DNA of 8,350 nucleotides from JALNYB01 sp023230065 (GTDB taxonomy: Archaea > Thermoplasmatota > Thermoplasmata > Methanomassiliicoccales > Methanomethylophilaceae): assembly GCA_034006405.1 (NCBI GenBank), contig JAVESW010000050.1:1-8350 (forward strand), read 5' to 3'. This document shows, piece after piece, positions 5,935-8,350 of the stretch (positions within the stretch are counted from its first letter, which is position 1; each line of letters begins with the position of its first letter). A model generated the notes under the pieces. The model saw only the letters and a program-made list of their open reading frames with translations. It ran no database searches and was not told where the DNA came from. The position numbers were made by a program, and so were the translations under genes.

Positions 5935-5977
5935 TATTTATATTGTTTGCAAATCCTTTTGAAGTTCTGTATCCAGA

Positions 5978-6298
5978 TTATTTTTTCTGGTATTTGCCAT
6001 CTTTTTTATGAGGAACGACTCTAGAACCTTCATTGTTATTTACGAGGGTTTTGACGTACTCTTCGGCTTCTGCCTTGGTACGGAATAGTTTTGTTGCTTT
6101 AGAAGCTCCTTCTGCTTTTACTTGCCAGCGTCCGTCCTCTGCACGTTTAGTAATATGCCAAACTTTGTTTTTTGATTCTGTTTTTTTGATTGGTTCTGTA
6201 ATAGTTTCTTTTTTGGTTACAGGTGTTTCTTTTTCTGTCTCTATTGGTTTTTCTTCTATAATCGGTTCATCTTTCTTTTTTTTGCTGAAGAATCCCAT
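5978..6298 (-). CDS. DUF2188-like protein with charged N-terminal tail
   Basis: The C-terminal half (about residues 44-106) looks like the small DUF2188 domain: VWHITKRAEDGRWQVKAEGA, then KATKLFRTKAEAEEYVKTLV, then VVPHKKDGKYQ. This pattern is common in bacteria and some archaea; its biochemical function is unknown to me. The first 43 residues are a low-complexity tail rich in Lys, Glu and Thr, starting MGFFSKKKKDEP, probably disordered. I chose the ATG at 6298 (106 residues). The in-frame GTG at 6307 is part of the ribosome site GGTGAT and would add only MIH. The gene starts 13 nt after the ppiC stop, so the two form an operon. Domain call from memory of the family. Confidence 0.8.
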   Translation of the reverse strand: MGFFSKKKKDEPIIEEKPIETEKETPVTKKETITEPIKKTESKNKVWHITKRAEDGRWQVKAEGASKATKLFRTKAEAEEYVKTLVNNNEGSRVVPHKKDGKYQKK

Positions 6299-6302
6299 AT
6301 GT

Positions 6303-6308
6303 ATCACC
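6303..6308 (-). promoter_or_regulatory. Ribosome binding site that decides the DUF2188-like start
   Basis: GGTGAT on the minus strand, 4 nt before the ATG at 6298. It contains the GTG that would otherwise be a longer start, so the ATG is preferred. Confidence 0.7.
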
Positions 6309-6311
6309 CGT

Positions 6312-6593
6312 TTATTTCTGATCTTTAACCAAGATTATGTGATAACCGAATTCTGTTTTTACAGGTCCGATCACGTCTCCTTTCTTGGCGTTGAATGCTG
6401 CGTTCTCAAAAGGAGCGACCATTTGCCCCTTGCCGAACCATCCGAGGTCTCCGCCTTTCTTTCCAGAAGGGCATGTAGAATATTTTTTTGCAAGGTCTGT
6501 GAATTTCTCGCCATTCGTAAGTTTTCCTTTGATATCTTTTGCTTCCTGTTCAGTTTTCACAAGTATGTGAGCTGCGTTAACCTGTTTTACCAT
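6312..6593 (-). CDS. ppiC: Parvulin-type peptidyl-prolyl cis-trans isomerase
   Basis: This 93-residue, single-domain parvulin has the same length and layout as E. coli PpiC (Par10). It catalyses cis-trans isomerisation of peptide bonds before proline. It has no signal peptide or membrane helix, so it acts in the cytoplasm. Active-site and fold residues are present: AAHILVKT (7-14, His9), the Cys-centred CPSGKKGGDLGWF (41-53, Cys41), GQMVAPFENAAF (56-67, Met58 and Phe62) and FGYHIILVK (82-90, Phe82 and His85). The ATG at 6593 has a TATA box about 27 nt upstream and no ribosome site, fitting leaderless translation. It is followed after 13 nt by the DUF2188-like gene, which has its own GGTGAT, as expected for an internal cistron. 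Confidence 0.95.
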   Translation of the reverse strand: MVKQVNAAHILVKTEQEAKDIKGKLTNGEKFTDLAKKYSTCPSGKKGGDLGWFGKGQMVAPFENAAFNAKKGDVIGPVKTEFGYHIILVKDQK

Positions 6594-6616
6594 GTAACAA
6601 TGTAAGTTATTCAGAC

Positions 6617-6624
6617 TTTATATT
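6617..6624 (-). promoter_or_regulatory. TATA box of ppiC
   Basis: AATATAAA on the minus strand, centred about 27 nt before the ATG at 6593; transcription would start at or next to the start codon. It lies 18 nt from the oppositely oriented TATA box of the GTPase gene. Confidence 0.5.
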
Positions 6625-6642
6625 GTTGTTCTCTAAAAATGA

Positions 6643-6649
6643 TTATATC
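6643..6649 (+). promoter_or_regulatory. TATA box candidate of the GTPase gene
   Basis: TTATATC, centred 36 nt before the TTG at 6682. The expected start site is near 6672, giving a leader of about 10 nt that contains GGGGATGTGG (6671-6680), the only purine-rich stretch that could help choose the TTG. Confidence 0.4.
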
Positions 6650-6681
6650 TTCCATTAAGCATGTAGGTTTGGGGATGTGGA

Positions 6682-8250
6682 TTGAATAAAACCAATAAGA
6701 AATTAATGGGAATTATTTTGGGGATAGCTGTTATATACTCGGCATTATGTTTTTTTTACACTGCAAAGTATATCATTGATAATTCTGAGTTTTCATTGTG
6801 TTTATTTAATCCAATCGAATTGATCGAAGGTTCATTTGATCTTGCGTACCTCGATCTTTCAAAGTATATTCCCATGATGATTGAGTCATACAATAAGGTC
6901 ATCGTTAATTATACGAATTTGATATCTGAATTTGTAGGCAAAGAATATGCTATTCTGATATTCGTTGCAGTAGGTTTCATTCTTGTTATTGCAGGATGTG
7001 TTTCAAAGCCATCTAGAGAATTTGCTGGAGAAGAATCTAATCCACAGGAATATCTGTTCACATCGCGCCCTAGATCTATTCTTAAGTGTATCGTGATGCC
7101 GTGGAATATTTTCGTTGTAACATGGAGGTTCAAGAAGATTCCGGTGATTATTCCTATTATTCTGATACCCTTTATCATTCCATTCGCGATACTGATGGAT
7201 ATAGTGCTGTTGATAATATTCCTGATTGCGAAAGGTATTATGGGAGCACGGATCAAATCAGCATTTTCTAAGGATGATGCGATATACAAGAAAGTGACAC
7301 AGTATGCAGTCTGTCCTAAATGTAAGAGGAATTTCTATCAGCCCAAGGTCAAATGTAGATGTGGTCTTGTAATCGATTATCCAGTCCCGGATGTTCATGG
7401 TGTGTCAATGCATACCTGCAACAAAGGACATACAATACCTTGTACTAACGTTGATGGCGCAAGAGGTAAACTAAAAATTGTCTGTCCTTACTGCAAGGAG
7501 GAGATACAGACTCACGAAGCAAAACCGTTGACATTCTCCATGGTCGGAGCGTCAGGTTCCGGAAAGACGACCATGATGTTGTCCGCAGTGGAAAGTATAT
7601 CTGCTGTTGCAAAATCAAAAGGCATAACCACTGAGCCTGTTTCTAGTTCTATTTCTCTTAATATTCAGCGTGCAAAGGATACGGTTGCCCCTACAGTTAC
7701 GGGAGAATTAGATTCTCAGTGTCTTTTCATAAGATCAAGAGAGTTTCCAGAGAAGGAGATAATTTTCAACGATATCTCTGGATTGGAGTTCGAACCAGAT
7801 AGTGAAAAGATATTATTCGAGGAGTATTACAAATACAACGACGGAATCGTGTTTGCGATAGATCCGTTAGAAGTATATGCGCTATTCAATTCGAATTCGC
7901 CCTCTAAGGCTAGCAAGACATCACCTACAAATACATTTGAGGCATTTTATAGTATGTTCACCGAGATTAATGGATATGGGCCTTCAGTGCAGGTGACTGT
8001 TCCAATGGCAATTGTTTTTACAAAGATGGACAATCCTCGCGTAAGTTCTATTGTTAACGCAGAAAGTTCTCCCGAGGAATTTCTTAATAAATACGGTCAG
8101 GAATCTTTTGTGAAGATCGTTAAATCTACGTTTATAAAAGTTAGATATTTCACGATTGCATCTTTGGGAAATGATATATCGTCTGCAGCAGAGCCTTTTA
8201 AATGGATCTTGATGGAGAACGACGAAGATCTGAAGACAAAGGTCTTTTGA
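6682..8250 (+). CDS. Membrane-anchored zinc-ribbon GTPase-like protein
   Basis: This 522-residue protein has three parts. The N-terminal part carries membrane helices at about 9-29, 90-108 and a long hydrophobic pair at 153-187. A cysteine-rich zinc-ribbon block follows: CPKC (211-214), CRC (225-227), TCNKGHTIPC (245-254) and CPYC (268-271), consistent with two metal sites. A P-loop GTPase-like domain fills 284-500, with G1 GASGSGKTT (289-297), G3 NDISG (363-367, after a hydrophobic strand) and G4 TKMD (447-450); ASLG (493-496) may be G5. The order zinc ribbon then MVGASGSGKTT resembles bacterial TRAFAC-type GTPases of poorly understood, possibly conflict-related systems, but I cannot place the family firmly. 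The start is TTG; the next in-frame Met is residue 9, and a TAG closes the frame at 6664. The G domain probably faces the cytoplasm. Confidence 0.85.
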   Translation: MNKTNKKLMGIILGIAVIYSALCFFYTAKYIIDNSEFSLCLFNPIELIEGSFDLAYLDLSKYIPMMIESYNKVIVNYTNLISEFVGKEYAILIFVAVGFILVIAGCVSKPSREFAGEESNPQEYLFTSRPRSILKCIVMPWNIFVVTWRFKKIPVIIPIILIPFIIPFAILMDIVLLIIFLIAKGIMGARIKSAFSKDDAIYKKVTQYAVCPKCKRNFYQPKVKCRCGLVIDYPVPDVHGVSMHTCNKGHTIPCTNVDGARGKLKIVCPYCKEEIQTHEAKPLTFSMVGASGSGKTTMMLSAVESISAVAKSKGITTEPVSSSISLNIQRAKDTVAPTVTGELDSQCLFIRSREFPEKEIIFNDISGLEFEPDSEKILFEEYYKYNDGIVFAIDPLEVYALFNSNSPSKASKTSPTNTFEAFYSMFTEINGYGPSVQVTVPMAIVFTKMDNPRVSSIVNAESSPEEFLNKYGQESFVKIVKSTFIKVRYFTIASLGNDISSAAEPFKWILMENDEDLKTKVF

Positions 8251-8252
8251 AT

Positions 8253-8350
8253 TCATTGGCTAGGATGTTCTTCCGTTCCGTCGGCGTATCTGACGAATCT
8301 TTCGGTTCCGATAGGTTGGGCTTTGTCGATGACATCCCAAGGCCAATTTT
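8253..8350 (-). CDS. C-terminal end of an unrecognised gene (5' part outside window)
   Basis: On the minus strand the last 98 bases hold an open frame that enters from the window edge and ends in TGA at 8253-8255. Its 31 visible residues include NWPWDVIDKAQ, then IGTERFVRYADGTEEHPSQ: mixed, non-repetitive, globular-looking. The stop lies 2 bp beyond the convergent GTPase stop, a typical tight tail-to-tail arrangement. One other minus-strand frame is also open here, but its composition looks less protein-like and it would run into the GTPase gene. I do not recognise the family from this fragment. Confidence 0.6.
   Translation of the reverse strand, partial: NWPWDVIDKAQPIGTERFVRYADGTEEHPSQ

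Noticed and set aside
5768..5977. A small protein gene in the gap before the DUF2188-like gene end
   Set aside because: The longest ATG-started frames I traced are under about 20 codons, and none has a suitably placed promoter or ribosome site.
6299..6307. GTG start three codons upstream for the DUF2188-like protein
   Set aside because: The GTG is inside the GGTGAT ribosome site, and the ATG at 6298 has the right spacing from it.
6033..6605. A 190-codon open frame on the + strand
   Set aside because: It lies antisense to the well-supported ppiC and DUF2188-like genes, is rich in Phe and Ser as complements of Lys/Glu-rich coding usually are, and has no ribosome site.

Overview
The window looks like a piece of an A+T-rich archaeal chromosome, most likely a euryarchaeon of the Thermoplasmata/Methanomassiliicoccales type (the lineage is an inference; no ribosomal gene is present to settle it). 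Archaeal signs are a tRNA-Ile(GAT) without encoded CCA, a COG1325-type RNA-binding protein, TATA-like boxes about 25-28 nt before several start codons, GGTGA Shine-Dalgarno cores, and T-rich gene ends. All ten gene ends in the window use TGA (7) or TAA (3) and none uses TAG. That would suit a lineage that decodes TAG as pyrrolysine, but the sample is small.

Layout, left to right. (1) The 3' part of a polytopic membrane protein (2-451, +), followed by a hairpin plus T-tract terminator. (2) A CorB/CNNM-family Mg2+ transporter-like protein (646-1932, +). It converges with and overlaps by 14 bp a COG1325 RNA-binding protein (1919-2359, -). (3) A two-TM protein with a bacterial-PH-like domain (2412-2870, -). 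(4) tRNA-Ile(GAT) (2992-3066, +), then about 410 bp without a gene. The amt-proximal end of that stretch is full of nested inverted repeats. (5) A large Amt ammonium channel fused to a C-terminal PII signalling domain (3479-5218, -; TTG start with a clear GGTGA), with a repeat- and palindrome-rich upstream region. (6) A four-TM protein of unknown function (5414-5767, -). (7) A two-gene unit, ppiC-type parvulin then a DUF2188-like protein (6593 to 5978, -). (8) Divergent from it, a membrane-anchored zinc-ribbon GTPase (6682-8250, +; TTG start). (9) The C-terminal end of an unrecognised gene (8253-8350, -), 2 bp beyond the GTPase stop.

The genes do not form one pathway; most of the window reads as ordinary chromosome. 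The two most distinctive items are the Amt-PII fusion, with its structured flanks on both sides, and the TM/zinc-ribbon/GTPase protein. In the fusion, the PII T-loop keeps the pore-plugging Arg but lacks the uridylylation Tyr, so ammonium uptake is probably gated by a built-in PII domain that senses nucleotides and perhaps 2-oxoglutarate directly. No CRISPR array, insertion sequence, integrase or attachment site was seen.
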